NCBI RefSeq assembly: GCF_016464305.1
Contig: NZ_JAEIOJ010000012.1
Location: 91,660-155,659 of the forward strand
Origin: Umezawaea beigongshangensis
Lineage (GTDB): Bacteria > Actinomycetota > Actinomycetes > Mycobacteriales > Pseudonocardiaceae
Length of the DNA stretch: 64,000 nt
Reading direction: 5' to 3'
Below are positions 33,885 to 42,596 of the stretch, in pieces (within the stretch, counting starts at the first letter, position 1; the number at the start of each line of letters is the position of its first letter). The notes under the pieces are model-generated. The model saw only the letters and a program-made list of their open reading frames with translations, had not been told where the DNA came from and did not search any database. The translations under genes and the position numbers were made by a program.

Positions 33885-36371
33885 ATGACGACCTTGACAG
33901 GCGACGCTTCGGAGATCGAGGTGCACGGGGCCCGGACGAACAACCTGCGGAACGTCTCCGTCCGGATTCCCAAGGGGCACGTCGTCGCCTTCACGGGGGT
34001 GAGCGGGAGCGGGAAGACGTCGCTGGCGATCGACACCATCCACAGCGAAGCCCAGTTGCGGTACCTGGAGGGCCTGTCGCCGTTCGTCCGGCAGTACATC
34101 CCGCAGAGGAACCGGCCGAAGGTCGACCGGGTCCTCGGGCTCGGTCCGACGCTCGCGGTGGACCAGCGGCGGCTCAACCGCAACCCGCGCTCCACCGTCG
34201 CGACGGTCACCGGCGTCGACGGGCACCTCGGGCTGCTGTTCTCGCGCCTGCCCGGTCTCGCGGCCGACCACGCGCAGAACCAGCACCTCAGCACGGCGCA
34301 CTTCGACCGCGACTCGCCCGAGGGACACTGCCCGGTGTGCCACGGCGTCGGCGGACGCTGGCAGGCGCAGGAGGACCTCGTCGTCGTCGACCCCGCGCTG
34401 CCGCTGTTCGGCGGCGCGTCTCCCTGGTACAGCAAGTGGCGCTCCGGCGAGCACGCGTTCGTGCCGGCGCTCGCCGAGAAGCGGGGCGTCGACCTCTCCA
34501 AGCCGTGGCGGGAACTGCCCGAGCAGTTCCGGCACGAGGTGTTCTACGGGACGGGCGACGAGGCGATCGAGGCCACGATCGACATGCCCAACAAGAACGA
34601 GTCCGCGACCTGGACCTACACCAACTCCGAACCGCTTCGCGGCGCGCTGGCCGAGGTGGAACGGGTGTTCGCCAACGCGAGCACCCCGAGCGCGAAGCAG
34701 CGCTACCTGCCCTACATGCGCAAGTCGCCGTGCCGCAGCTGCGGCGGGACCGGCTACGGCGAGGCCGCGCGGACCATCGCGCTCGGCGGCCGGACCTATC
34801 CCGAGCTGGTCGAGCTCGACATCCACGAGGTGCGTTCCTGGGTGGACGTCGTGCTCGGCGAGCTGGGCGACGCGCAGCGCGAAGTGGGTGAGCCGCTGCT
34901 GCTGGACCTGAACCGCAAGCTGACGCTGCTCGACCGGCTCGGTCTCGCGCACATCCAGTTCTCCCGCCCCGCCACGTCGCTGTCCGGCGGAGAGTTGCAG
35001 CGCACGCGCCTCGCGGCGCAGCTGACCACCGAGCTCAGCGGGATCACCTTCGTCCTGGACGAACCGGGCACCGGGCTGCACCCGGCGGACAAGGCGCACC
35101 TGCTCGACATCGCGCTGGAGCTGCGCGCGGCCGGGAACACGGTGCTGCTGGTCGAGCACGACCCGGAGCTGATCGCCAGGGCCGACTGGGTGGTCGACAT
35201 GGGGCCGGGGGCCGGGCGGGACGGCGGCGAGGTGGTCGTCACCGGCAAGCCCGCCGACGTCGCCGCGCACCCGGACTCGCTCACCGGCAAGTACCTGGCG
35301 GGCAGTGGTCCACGCGTGCGACGGGCTCGTCGTCCGGTCGGACGGGGTTCCGGCTGGTTGACGCTGCACGGGGTGCGCGCGCACAACGTGACCGCGTCCG
35401 AGGTCCGGTTCCCGGTCGGGCGCCTGACGTGCATCACCGGGGTGAGCGGCAGCGGCAAGAGCAGTCTGCTCAGCGCGCTCGGCACCGGTGTGGAGGCGGT
35501 GCTGGCGGGCACCGCGGCCGAGCAGGTCGAGCGGGTGAGCGGTGTGGACGCGTTCAGCTGGGTCTCGATCGTCGACCAGGAGCCGATCGGGCGGACGCCG
35601 CGGTCCAACCCGGCCACCTACAGCAAGGCGTTCGACATCGTCCGAGGACTGTTCGCCGACACCGCCGTGGCCCGCGAACGCGGCCTCACCGCGTCGTGGT
35701 TCTCGTTCAACACCGCGGGCGGCCGGTGCGAGGAGTGCGGCGGGCACGGCCGCAAGCTCGTCGACATGCACTTCATGCCGGACGTGTGGGTGGTCTGCGA
35801 CCAGTGCGACGGCAGGCGGTACAAGCCGGAGGTCCTCGACATCACCCACGACGGCCTGTCGATCGACCAGGTGCTCGAACTGACCGTCGCCGAGGCGGTG
35901 GAGCGGTTCTCCGAGCCGAAGCAGTTGGCCGCGACGTTCGCGGCGCTCGACCGCGTCGGGCTGGGCTACCTGAAGCTCGGTCAGAGCGCGACCGAGCTGT
36001 CCGGCGGCGAGGCGCAGCGGCTCAAGCTCGCCGCGGCGATCCAGCGGGGCACCGGCAGCCGCAAGACCGGCCTGGTGATCCTCGACGAGCCGGTGTCCGG
36101 CCTGCACCCCTCGGACATCCAGCGGATGGTGGACGCGTTCGACGTGCTGCTCGACTCCGGCAACACCGTCGTGATCTCCGAGCACGACGTCCCGGTCGCC
36201 GCGACCGCGGACTGGGTCGTCGACCTCGGACCCGGCGCGGGCCGCCACGGCGGTTCGGTGGTGGCGGAGGGCAGCCCGGACGACGTGGCCGCCGCGGACA
36301 CGCCGACCGCCACGTACTTCCGCAGGTACGCCGCCGGGGAGCCGCTGCTGGGCGAGCCGGTCGCCGGATGA
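33885..36371 (+). CDS. UvrA-like ATPase, probable self-resistance protein
   Basis: 828-aa UvrA-family protein with two ABC ATPase halves. Walker A motifs are GVSGSGKTS (about residue 45) and GVSGSGKSS (about 516); signatures are LSGGELQR and LSGGEAQR. CxxC zinc-finger pairs are seen in CPVCHG, CRSCGG, CEECGG and CDQCDG. It is over 100 residues shorter than housekeeping UvrA and appears to lack the UvrB-binding region, as in the DrrC/UvrA2 group. Proteins of this kind give self-resistance to DNA-binding drugs. Its place in a biosynthetic cluster suggests the product attacks or binds DNA. Confidence 0.88.
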   Translation: MTTLTGDASEIEVHGARTNNLRNVSVRIPKGHVVAFTGVSGSGKTSLAIDTIHSEAQLRYLEGLSPFVRQYIPQRNRPKVDRVLGLGPTLAVDQRRLNRNPRSTVATVTGVDGHLGLLFSRLPGLAADHAQNQHLSTAHFDRDSPEGHCPVCHGVGGRWQAQEDLVVVDPALPLFGGASPWYSKWRSGEHAFVPALAEKRGVDLSKPWRELPEQFRHEVFYGTGDEAIEATIDMPNKNESATWTYTNSEPLRGALAEVERVFANASTPSAKQRYLPYMRKSPCRSCGGTGYGEAARTIALGGRTYPELVELDIHEVRSWVDVVLGELGDAQREVGEPLLLDLNRKLTLLDRLGLAHIQFSRPATSLSGGELQRTRLAAQLTTELSGITFVLDEPGTGLHPADKAHLLDIALELRAAGNTVLLVEHDPELIARADWVVDMGPGAGRDGGEVVVTGKPADVAAHPDSLTGKYLAGSGPRVRRARRPVGRGSGWLTLHGVRAHNVTASEVRFPVGRLTCITGVSGSGKSSLLSALGTGVEAVLAGTAAEQVERVSGVDAFSWVSIVDQEPIGRTPRSNPATYSKAFDIVRGLFADTAVARERGLTASWFSFNTAGGRCEECGGHGRKLVDMHFMPDVWVVCDQCDGRRYKPEVLDITHDGLSIDQVLELTVAEAVERFSEPKQLAATFAALDRVGLGYLKLGQSATELSGGEAQRLKLAAAIQRGTGSRKTGLVILDEPVSGLHPSDIQRMVDAFDVLLDSGNTVVISEHDVPVAATADWVVDLGPGAGRHGGSVVAEGSPDDVAAADTPTATYFRRYAAGEPLLGEPVAG

Positions 36372-36376
36372 CCGCT

Positions 36377-36415
36377 CGCGCGGCCCGCTCGGCGTCTCAC
36401 CGAGCGGGCCGCGCG
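36377..36415. terminator. Bidirectional terminator between convergent genes
   Basis: A 16-bp perfect stem (36377-36392 against 36400-36415) with a seven-base loop, directly between the stops of the UvrA-like gene and the flavin monooxygenase gene. Confidence 0.87.
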
Positions 36416-36419
36416 GGGC

Positions 36420-37895
36420 TCAGCGCGCGACCTGGTCCGGTTCTCCGCACCAGCGGTGCAGCGCCTCGGTGAGACCGTCGTCGACCGCGGTGCCCGCCCA
36501 GGCCACGTAGCCGTCCGGGCGCACCAGCACGTGGGGCGGCCAGCCCCTGCCGATCGGCTCGGCGAGCGTGCCGGTGCGCAGCCTGCTGGACCAGGCCGCC
36601 GCGTGCGCGGGCTCGGGGCCGGGGCCCAGCAGGACGAAGCCGCCGTCGCGGAACAGCTCGTACAGCCGGGTGGCACCACTCCCGCCGGCCACCAGCGGGC
36701 GGTCGGGCACCCGGCGACCGGTCCACCTGCCGCCGCCGTCTGCGGGGTAGCGCAGCGTGATCCCGGACAGGTGCTCCAGGTTGAGCCGGTGCAGCGGCGT
36801 GATCCGCATGGACCCCATCACGACCTTGCGCACCAGCCGGGCGGGCAGGCTGTCGGAGGTCTCGAACCGGAACGCGAGGTCGGTCTTGCGGAGGGTCTCC
36901 CGCGCGATCGGGTACCGCTCGGCCTCGTAGGTGTCGAGCAGACCGTCGGGCGCCCACCCGGCGAGCACCGCACGCAGCTTCCAGCCGAGGTTGAACGCGT
37001 CCTGGACGGCGGTCTGGAGTCCCTGACCACCCGACGGGATGTGCGTGTGGGCCGCGTCCCCCGCCAGCAGCACCCGTCCGACGCGGTACCGCTTGGCGTG
37101 ACGTTGCGAACTGCGGAAGCGGGACAGCCACACCGGGTCCTGGATGCCGATGTCCGTGCCGAGGATCGCGGCGCTGCTCTCGCTCAGGTCGTCGAGCGTC
37201 AGCGGCGTGTCCGCGGGGACGCGGAACTTCTCCCGGTCGAGCACGATCACCCGGCACGTGCCGTCCTGGAACGGGAACACGCCGACCATGCCGCGCCGGG
37301 TGATCCGCGCGTACTCCGCGTCGCCCGGCGGGTTCGCCAGCCTCACGTCGCCCATCATCAGCGAGTCGTCGTAGTTCCAGCCGTCGAAGTCGACGCCCAC
37401 GGCGTCCCGCACCGCGCTGTTCACGCCGTCGCAGCCGACCACGTACTGAACGCGGACGGTGCTCGAACCGTCCGGCCCGCGCAGGTCGACGTCCACGCCC
37501 GACTCGTCCTGTCGCAGCGCGGTCATCTCGACACCGGGGCTGATCACCGCGCCCGCCGCCTCGGCGGACACCCGCAGGGCGTCCACCGTCCAGGCCTGGG
37601 GGATCGACAGGCTGAACGGGAACGGGGTGTCGAGGAGCCCGTAGTCGAGGGTGCGGTCGTTGCCGAGCGGGGGGTGCTGGCAGCGGCGGCCCCTGGCGAG
37701 CACTCCCGCGGCCCGTCCCCGCATGTCGAGCAGCTCCAGGGTGCGGGGCTCGACGGTGCACGCCCTGGACAGGGTCTGCCGCTGGGTCCGCTTCTCCACC
37801 ACGCGACAGGAGATGCCGAATTCGGCCAGTTCGGCCGCGAGCGAGAGACCGGCGGGACCCGCGCCCACGACGAGCACCTGCGGAGACGGCGACAT
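36420..37895 (-). CDS. FAD-dependent aromatic monooxygenase
   Basis: 491-aa flavoprotein hydroxylase of the PheA/PgaE/RdmE group. It has the N-terminal dinucleotide fold VLVVGAGPAGLSLAAEL, the DG motif VVGCDGVNSAVR and the second FAD motif LLAGDAAHTHIPSGGQG near residue 280. The C-terminal thioredoxin-like domain is present. Relatives hydroxylate aromatic polyketides or phenols, or inactivate antibiotics such as rifampicin. ATG at 37895 follows GAGGAA at eight bases. It is divergent from the E1-alpha gene and convergent with the UvrA-like gene. Confidence 0.88.
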   Translation of the reverse strand: MSPSPQVLVVGAGPAGLSLAAELAEFGISCRVVEKRTQRQTLSRACTVEPRTLELLDMRGRAAGVLARGRRCQHPPLGNDRTLDYGLLDTPFPFSLSIPQAWTVDALRVSAEAAGAVISPGVEMTALRQDESGVDVDLRGPDGSSTVRVQYVVGCDGVNSAVRDAVGVDFDGWNYDDSLMMGDVRLANPPGDAEYARITRRGMVGVFPFQDGTCRVIVLDREKFRVPADTPLTLDDLSESSAAILGTDIGIQDPVWLSRFRSSQRHAKRYRVGRVLLAGDAAHTHIPSGGQGLQTAVQDAFNLGWKLRAVLAGWAPDGLLDTYEAERYPIARETLRKTDLAFRFETSDSLPARLVRKVVMGSMRITPLHRLNLEHLSGITLRYPADGGGRWTGRRVPDRPLVAGGSGATRLYELFRDGGFVLLGPGPEPAHAAAWSSRLRTGTLAEPIGRGWPPHVLVRPDGYVAWAGTAVDDGLTEALHRWCGEPDQVAR

Positions 37896-38217
37896 GTCAT
37901 CACTTCCTCGGATCAGCTCGGCTCGGCGGCTCGCGGCGGCGCCCTGAACGGTGGTGCCGCGCGCCGAGGACCGAATTCGGTGCGGTGAGGACGTGGACAT
38001 CCCTCGAACTCGACCGGAAGGGGCGCCCCGCACGAGTGAACGGCCCGGTCGACGCCGGGGCAAGCCCGTGAGATCGGGGCGAGAGCCGGGGGAGAGGGAG
38101 GACGCTCCGCTGATACCGGTACGGCGATCGACTTGGTAGCGCTTCGTCCTAACGTGACTCGGGAGTGCACACCACGCCCGTCAGGAGTCGTGACGTCATG
38201 ACCGTGGAGCAGACGCG
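37896..38217. other. Divergent promoter region
   Basis: No gene. It must hold promoters for the monooxygenase (left) and the E1-alpha operon (right). Near 38112 the element GATACCGGTAC contains the palindrome TACCGGTA, a possible regulator site. No SARP-type direct repeats are obvious. Confidence 0.4.
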
Positions 38218-39168
38218 ATGACAGCCGTACAAGGGGACACGAACGCGCCGCCGGAGACCTCGGACGTGGAGGTGCTGCTGACCATCCGCCACTTCGAGAC
38301 CCTCCTCCTGCGCATGTTCGGCGAGGGGCGCTTGAACGGGACGACGCACACGTGCCTCGGTCAGGAGTACGTTCCCGTCGCGCTCGAACCCCTGATCGCC
38401 GACGACTTCGTGCTCAGCAACCACCGCGGTCACGGTCACTACCTCGCCCGGTTCCGCGACCCGGCCGGACTGCTCGCCGAGATCATGGGGCGCGCGGGCG
38501 CGGTGTGCTCGGGCGTCGGCGGCAGCCAGCACCTGCACCGGGACGGGTTCCTCTCCACCGGCGTCCAGGGACAGAGCTTGCCGGTCGCGGTCGGCATCGG
38601 CCTGCACCACAAGCGAACCGGCTCCGGCCGCATCGCGGTCGCCTACGTCGGCGACGGCACCTGGGGCGAGGGCGCGGTGTACGAGGCGCTGAACATGGCC
38701 GCGCTGTGGCGGGTGCCGGTGCTGGTGGTGGTCGAGCACAACGGGATCGCCCAGTCCACGCCGACCCGCCTGCAGATGGCCGGTTCGATCGCCGATCGCG
38801 CCGCCGCGTTCGGCGTCGACTTCCTGGAGATCACCGGGCACGACCTGACGGAGATCCGGGAGCTGGCCGCTCCCGTGGTGCGGCGGGTGCGCGAGGAGCA
38901 CCGCCCGGCCGTGCTGCAGTTCACGACGCGGCGGCTCGGCCCGCACAGCAAGGGCGACGACACCAGGACCGCCGAGGAGGTCGAGCCGCTGTGGGCGCTC
39001 GACTGGCACGCCGAGCTGTCCGCCCGCATGGGGGAGGAGTTCTCGCGACTCGACGAGCGGGTGCGCGCGGAGGTGCAGCGCGTGGCCGAGGAGGTCGACG
39101 CGCGACCCCCGGCGGAGTGGGAGCCAGCGGGTGGACGACTGCCCCGGCCGGTGGTGTCCGGTGGGTGA
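38218..39168 (+). CDS. 2-oxoacid dehydrogenase-type E1 alpha subunit
   Basis: 316-aa thiamine-diphosphate enzyme subunit like pyruvate or acetoin dehydrogenase E1-alpha. The TPP/Mg motif begins with VGDGTWGEGAVYEALNMA near residue 142 and ends with VEHNGIAQST. Other conserved parts are SNHRGHGHYLA and GGSQHLH. ATG at 38218. Its partner E1-beta is the first half of the gene at 39406, with an acyl carrier protein gene between them. It would decarboxylate a 2-oxoacid or split a ketose and hand the activated two-carbon (or larger) unit to the lipoyl domain. Confidence 0.88.
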   Translation: MTAVQGDTNAPPETSDVEVLLTIRHFETLLLRMFGEGRLNGTTHTCLGQEYVPVALEPLIADDFVLSNHRGHGHYLARFRDPAGLLAEIMGRAGAVCSGVGGSQHLHRDGFLSTGVQGQSLPVAVGIGLHHKRTGSGRIAVAYVGDGTWGEGAVYEALNMAALWRVPVLVVVEHNGIAQSTPTRLQMAGSIADRAAAFGVDFLEITGHDLTEIRELAAPVVRRVREEHRPAVLQFTTRRLGPHSKGDDTRTAEEVEPLWALDWHAELSARMGEEFSRLDERVRAEVQRVAEEVDARPPAEWEPAGGRLPRPVVSGG

Positions 39169-39409
39169 GCCGTCGCCGCGGGGCGAGCTGGTGGAGCTGG
39201 TGGCCGCGGTCCTGCAGGTGCCCGTCTCGGACGTCGGCGACGACACCGGCACCGCGACGTCCGCGCAGTGGACCAGTCTGCGGCACCTGCAGATCGTCGC
39301 GGGAGTGGAGCGGACGTACGGGATCAGGCTGACCGCCGGAGAGGCGCGGACGTGCCGGTCGGTGCGCGCGCTGCGGGAAGTGCTGGCGGAGAAGGGGCTG
39401 ACGTCGTGA
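39161..39409 (+). CDS. Discrete acyl carrier protein
   Basis: 82-aa carrier protein. The helix II serine is in QWTSLRHLQIVAGVERTYG, so the usual DSL is TSL; the flanking hydrophobic pattern and the C-terminal helix VRALREVLAEKG fit an ACP. GTG start at 39161 overlaps the E1-alpha stop by eight bases, and its stop overlaps the fusion gene start (GTGA). Tight coupling means it is probably the acceptor for the acyl group released from the E2 lipoyl arm. Confidence 0.75.
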   Translation: MGEPSPRGELVELVAAVLQVPVSDVGDDTGTATSAQWTSLRHLQIVAGVERTYGIRLTAGEARTCRSVRALREVLAEKGLTS

Positions 39410-41538
39410 GAGCGCTTGCACCGAGGGTCGTGGAGGGGCTCAACGGGGCGTTGCACCGGCTGTTCGCGGAGCGGCCAGCGCTGCACCTGCTCGGTGAGGA
39501 CGTGCTGGACCCCTACGGCGGCGCGTTCAAGGTGACCAGGGGACTGTCGACGGCCCACCCCGACCGGGTGCTGACCACCCCGCTGAGCGAGGCGGGCATC
39601 ACGGGGGTGGCCGCGGGGCTCGCGCTGTCCGGTGATCAGGTCGTCGTCGAGATGATGTTCGGCGACTTCGCCGCGCTCGCGTTCGACCAGCTGCTCAACC
39701 TGGTCTCGAAGTCGGTGACCATGTACGGCCACCGCGTGCCGATGCCCGTGGTGGTGCGCTGCCCGGTCGGCGGCGGGCGCGGCTACGGGCCGACGCACAG
39801 CCAGAGCGTGCAGAAGCACTTCGTCGGCATCCCGAACCTGTCGCTGTACGAGACCACGCCCTTCCACGACCCGTACCTCCTGCTGTCGCACGCGCTGGAC
39901 CACGGCCCGTCGGTGCTGTTCGAGGACAAGGTGCTCTACACGCGGCGGTCGTTCACCGACGGCGTCGTGGACGAGCACCTCCGGTACACCGTCGTGGGCG
40001 CCGCACCCGGCTGGGCGCACGTGGCCCCGGCCGACGGCTCACCCGCGGACGTGGTGCTGCTGTGCCCCGGCGGCGTCGCGCACCGCGCGGTCGAAGCGGC
40101 CGGCCTGTTGCGGGACCGCGGGATCGCGGTCCACCTCCTGGTGCCCGGCAGGCTCTACCCGCTCGACCTGGACGAGGTGCTGCCGCTGATCGCGGGCGCG
40201 CGCCTGGTCGCGGTGGCGGAGGAGAGCACGGAGGGCGGCACGTGGGGCGCGGAGGTCGCCGCCCACGTGCACCGCTCGTGCTGGCAGGACCTGCGGGCGC
40301 CGGTGCTGATGCTGTCGTCGGCGGACTCGATCGTGCCCACCGCGCCGCACCTGGAGGCTCGCGTGCTGCTCGGGGCGCAGCGGATCGCCGAGGAGGTCGC
40401 GGCGGCGGTCGGCACGGTCCCCGGCGTCGTCTCCGACGCGGTCCCCGACGTCGTTCCCGGCGCCGTTCCCGACGCGGCCCCCGAGGCGGAAGCGGTCGGC
40501 GTGCCGGTCACCGCACCCAAGCTCAACAACAACGACGAGACGTACGTGCTGCTGGAGTGGCTGGTGGCGGAGGGGGAGCGGGTCGCGGAGGGCGCGCCCC
40601 TGGTGGAGCTGGAGACCTCCAAGGCGGTCGAGGAGATCGCCGCCCCCGCGTCCGGGTACGTGCGCGCGAGCGTCGCCGCGGGCACGGAGGTCCCGGTGGG
40701 CGCGGTGCTGGCCCACCTCGTGCCCACCGCCCCGGCGGCCACCGCCGCGCCCCCCGCGGCTCCGGTGCCCCCCGCCGCGCAGACGGCACCTGCTCCGGCC
40801 CCGGCTCCGGTGGCGGAGCGGAGCAGGACCAGGGTCCTCGACCGCGTGCAGCAGGGCATCGCCGCCGTCGTCACCCGCGCCCACCGCGAGGTGCCCGCCG
40901 CGTTCGCCGCGCTGGAGGTCGGGGTCGACCACGCGATCGAGCGCCTGCGCGCGCTGTCGGAGGAGACCGGGGGCGAGATCGGTCTGGCCGAGGCGGTGGT
41001 GAAGGCGGTCGCGGCGGCGCGTCCGGCGTTCCCGACGCTGTTCGGCACGCTCGTCGACGAACGGACGGTCGCGCTGGCCGACACCGCGGACGTCGCCGTC
41101 ACGGTGGACACCGGCACCGGCCTCTACACCCCGGTCCTGCGCGACTGCGCGAACCGGTCCGTCGAGGAACTCGCCGACGACCTGATGGACTTCCGGCTCA
41201 AGGCGTTGCGCGGCGAGTTCACCGCGCGCGAACTCGACGGCGGAACGATCGGCGTCTCGCTCAACCTCGAACCCGGCGTGCTCGTCGTCTCGCCGATCGT
41301 GCTGTGGCCGCAGCTGTGCATGGTCTCGGTGAGCGGCCCGATTGCCCGCGTGCTGCCGGTGGACGGCGCACCGGTGGTCACCACGGTCGTCACGCTGGGC
41401 CTGGCCCACGACCACCGCGTGGTCAACGGCAGGGAGGCCGTCGCGTTCCTGCGCGCGGTCGCGGACAGCCTGTGCGACCCGCACCAGCTCGACGACCTCC
41501 TCCGAGTGACGCCAGCCGATCACGACCACCGCGACTGA
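39406..41538 (+). CDS. E1 beta-lipoyl-E2 acyltransferase fusion
   Basis: 710-aa fusion. Residues 1 to about 330 are an E1-beta transketolase-like subunit (LGEDVLDPYGGAFKVTRGL, GGGRGYGPTHSQS). A valine/proline-rich linker leads to a lipoyl domain with the modified Lys in LETSKAVEE (about residue 404). An Ala/Pro linker follows, and residues about 490-700 form the 2-oxoacid dehydrogenase acyltransferase domain. The catalytic His is in AHDHRVVNG; the usual Asp of DHRxxDG is Asn here. GTG start at 39406 overlaps the ACP stop. The ordinary E1, E2 and E3 arrangement is broken: no E3 is seen, as expected if the acyl group leaves by transfer to an ACP rather than CoA. Confidence 0.87.
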   Translation: MRALAPRVVEGLNGALHRLFAERPALHLLGEDVLDPYGGAFKVTRGLSTAHPDRVLTTPLSEAGITGVAAGLALSGDQVVVEMMFGDFAALAFDQLLNLVSKSVTMYGHRVPMPVVVRCPVGGGRGYGPTHSQSVQKHFVGIPNLSLYETTPFHDPYLLLSHALDHGPSVLFEDKVLYTRRSFTDGVVDEHLRYTVVGAAPGWAHVAPADGSPADVVLLCPGGVAHRAVEAAGLLRDRGIAVHLLVPGRLYPLDLDEVLPLIAGARLVAVAEESTEGGTWGAEVAAHVHRSCWQDLRAPVLMLSSADSIVPTAPHLEARVLLGAQRIAEEVAAAVGTVPGVVSDAVPDVVPGAVPDAAPEAEAVGVPVTAPKLNNNDETYVLLEWLVAEGERVAEGAPLVELETSKAVEEIAAPASGYVRASVAAGTEVPVGAVLAHLVPTAPAATAAPPAAPVPPAAQTAPAPAPAPVAERSRTRVLDRVQQGIAAVVTRAHREVPAAFAALEVGVDHAIERLRALSEETGGEIGLAEAVVKAVAAARPAFPTLFGTLVDERTVALADTADVAVTVDTGTGLYTPVLRDCANRSVEELADDLMDFRLKALRGEFTARELDGGTIGVSLNLEPGVLVVSPIVLWPQLCMVSVSGPIARVLPVDGAPVVTTVVTLGLAHDHRVVNGREAVAFLRAVADSLCDPHQLDDLLRVTPADHDHRD

Positions 41539-41553
41539 CCGCGAGGAGCACCA

Positions 41554-42558
41554 GTGGACTACGGATTGACCGGTTTCGGTGTCGCCGTCGGCGACGCGGT
41601 GGCGGTGGCGGACGTCGTCACCGAGTACACCGAGGACGTCGAGCGCGTGCTCGGCTACGGCTACGAGCGCGTGCACCGGGCGGCGCGCGACGTGAGCGTG
41701 GCCGACCTCGCCGTGGAGGCGGGGACGAAGGCGCTCGTCGGGATCTCCCCGCACGAGGTCGACCTGCTCGTGCTCGCGATCACCGACCTGCCCGACTACC
41801 TGTACTGGGACGCGGCCGCGTGGGTGCAGCGGGCACTGGGCCTCGGTCGTGCGGAGGCGGTGCTGGTGGACCAGGGCTGCGTCGGCGGGGTCTCCGCGCT
41901 GGACACGCTGGCCGGGCGGTTCGCCACCCACCCCGACTACGACGTCGCGCTCGTGATCGGCGCCAACCGGACCGTCGACGCCTACTGGAACCGGCTGGCG
42001 ACGCACTCGTTGCTGTTCTCCGACGGGGCCGCGGCCGCGGTCGCGGTCCGCGGTGCGCAGTCGTTGCGCTGGCGGGCGTCCTACGCCGAGACCGACGGCC
42101 GCTACGCCGACTTCTTCCGGATGGACGCCGGGGGCGCGCGGCACCCGTTCACGCCGGGGGCCGCGGCGCCCTCGGTCCGGGACGCGTGGGACGTCGTCGC
42201 CCACTTCGACCACGACGCGGAGCGGGTCACCGCGTACTCCGAGGAGATCGACGACCGCACCGCACGCGCCGTGCACCGCGCCTGCCGGTACGCGGGCTGC
42301 GTGGAGGAGGACCTGGCGCGGCTGGTGCTGCTCAACGACAACGCCAGGGTGCTCGCCCAGCAGGCGGAGCTGATCGGTGTCCCGCTGGAGCGGACCAACG
42401 CGCGCACGGCGGCGCGGCACGGGCACTTCGGCGCGGCGGACCACCTGCTGTGCCTCGCCGAGCTGCACGAGTCCGGCGAACTCGCGCCCGGTGACCTCGT
42501 GGCGCTCGCGGCCAACGGCCGGGGGATGCACTGGGCCTGCGCGATCCTCCAGAACTGA
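41554..42558 (+). CDS. KAS III-like enzyme with altered triad
   Basis: 334-aa thiolase-fold protein of the FabH/KAS III group. The nucleophile C109 lies in VDQGCVGGVSALD. The usual His of the PHQAN motif is replaced by Leu (L260, in VLLNDNARV), and the usual Asn of GNTSAAS is His (H291, in HGHFGAAD). Such changes are seen when KAS III-like proteins work as acyltransferases or C-O/C-C ligases rather than decarboxylating synthases. GTG start at 41554 after GAGGAG, 15 bp after the fusion gene. It probably uses the acyl-ACP made by the preceding three genes. Confidence 0.82.
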   Translation: MDYGLTGFGVAVGDAVAVADVVTEYTEDVERVLGYGYERVHRAARDVSVADLAVEAGTKALVGISPHEVDLLVLAITDLPDYLYWDAAAWVQRALGLGRAEAVLVDQGCVGGVSALDTLAGRFATHPDYDVALVIGANRTVDAYWNRLATHSLLFSDGAAAAVAVRGAQSLRWRASYAETDGRYADFFRMDAGGARHPFTPGAAAPSVRDAWDVVAHFDHDAERVTAYSEEIDDRTARAVHRACRYAGCVEEDLARLVLLNDNARVLAQQAELIGVPLERTNARTAARHGHFGAADHLLCLAELHESGELAPGDLVALAANGRGMHWACAILQN

Positions 42559-42596
42559 CGGCACCACGGGAAACGGCGACGGGACGCGGTGACCAC

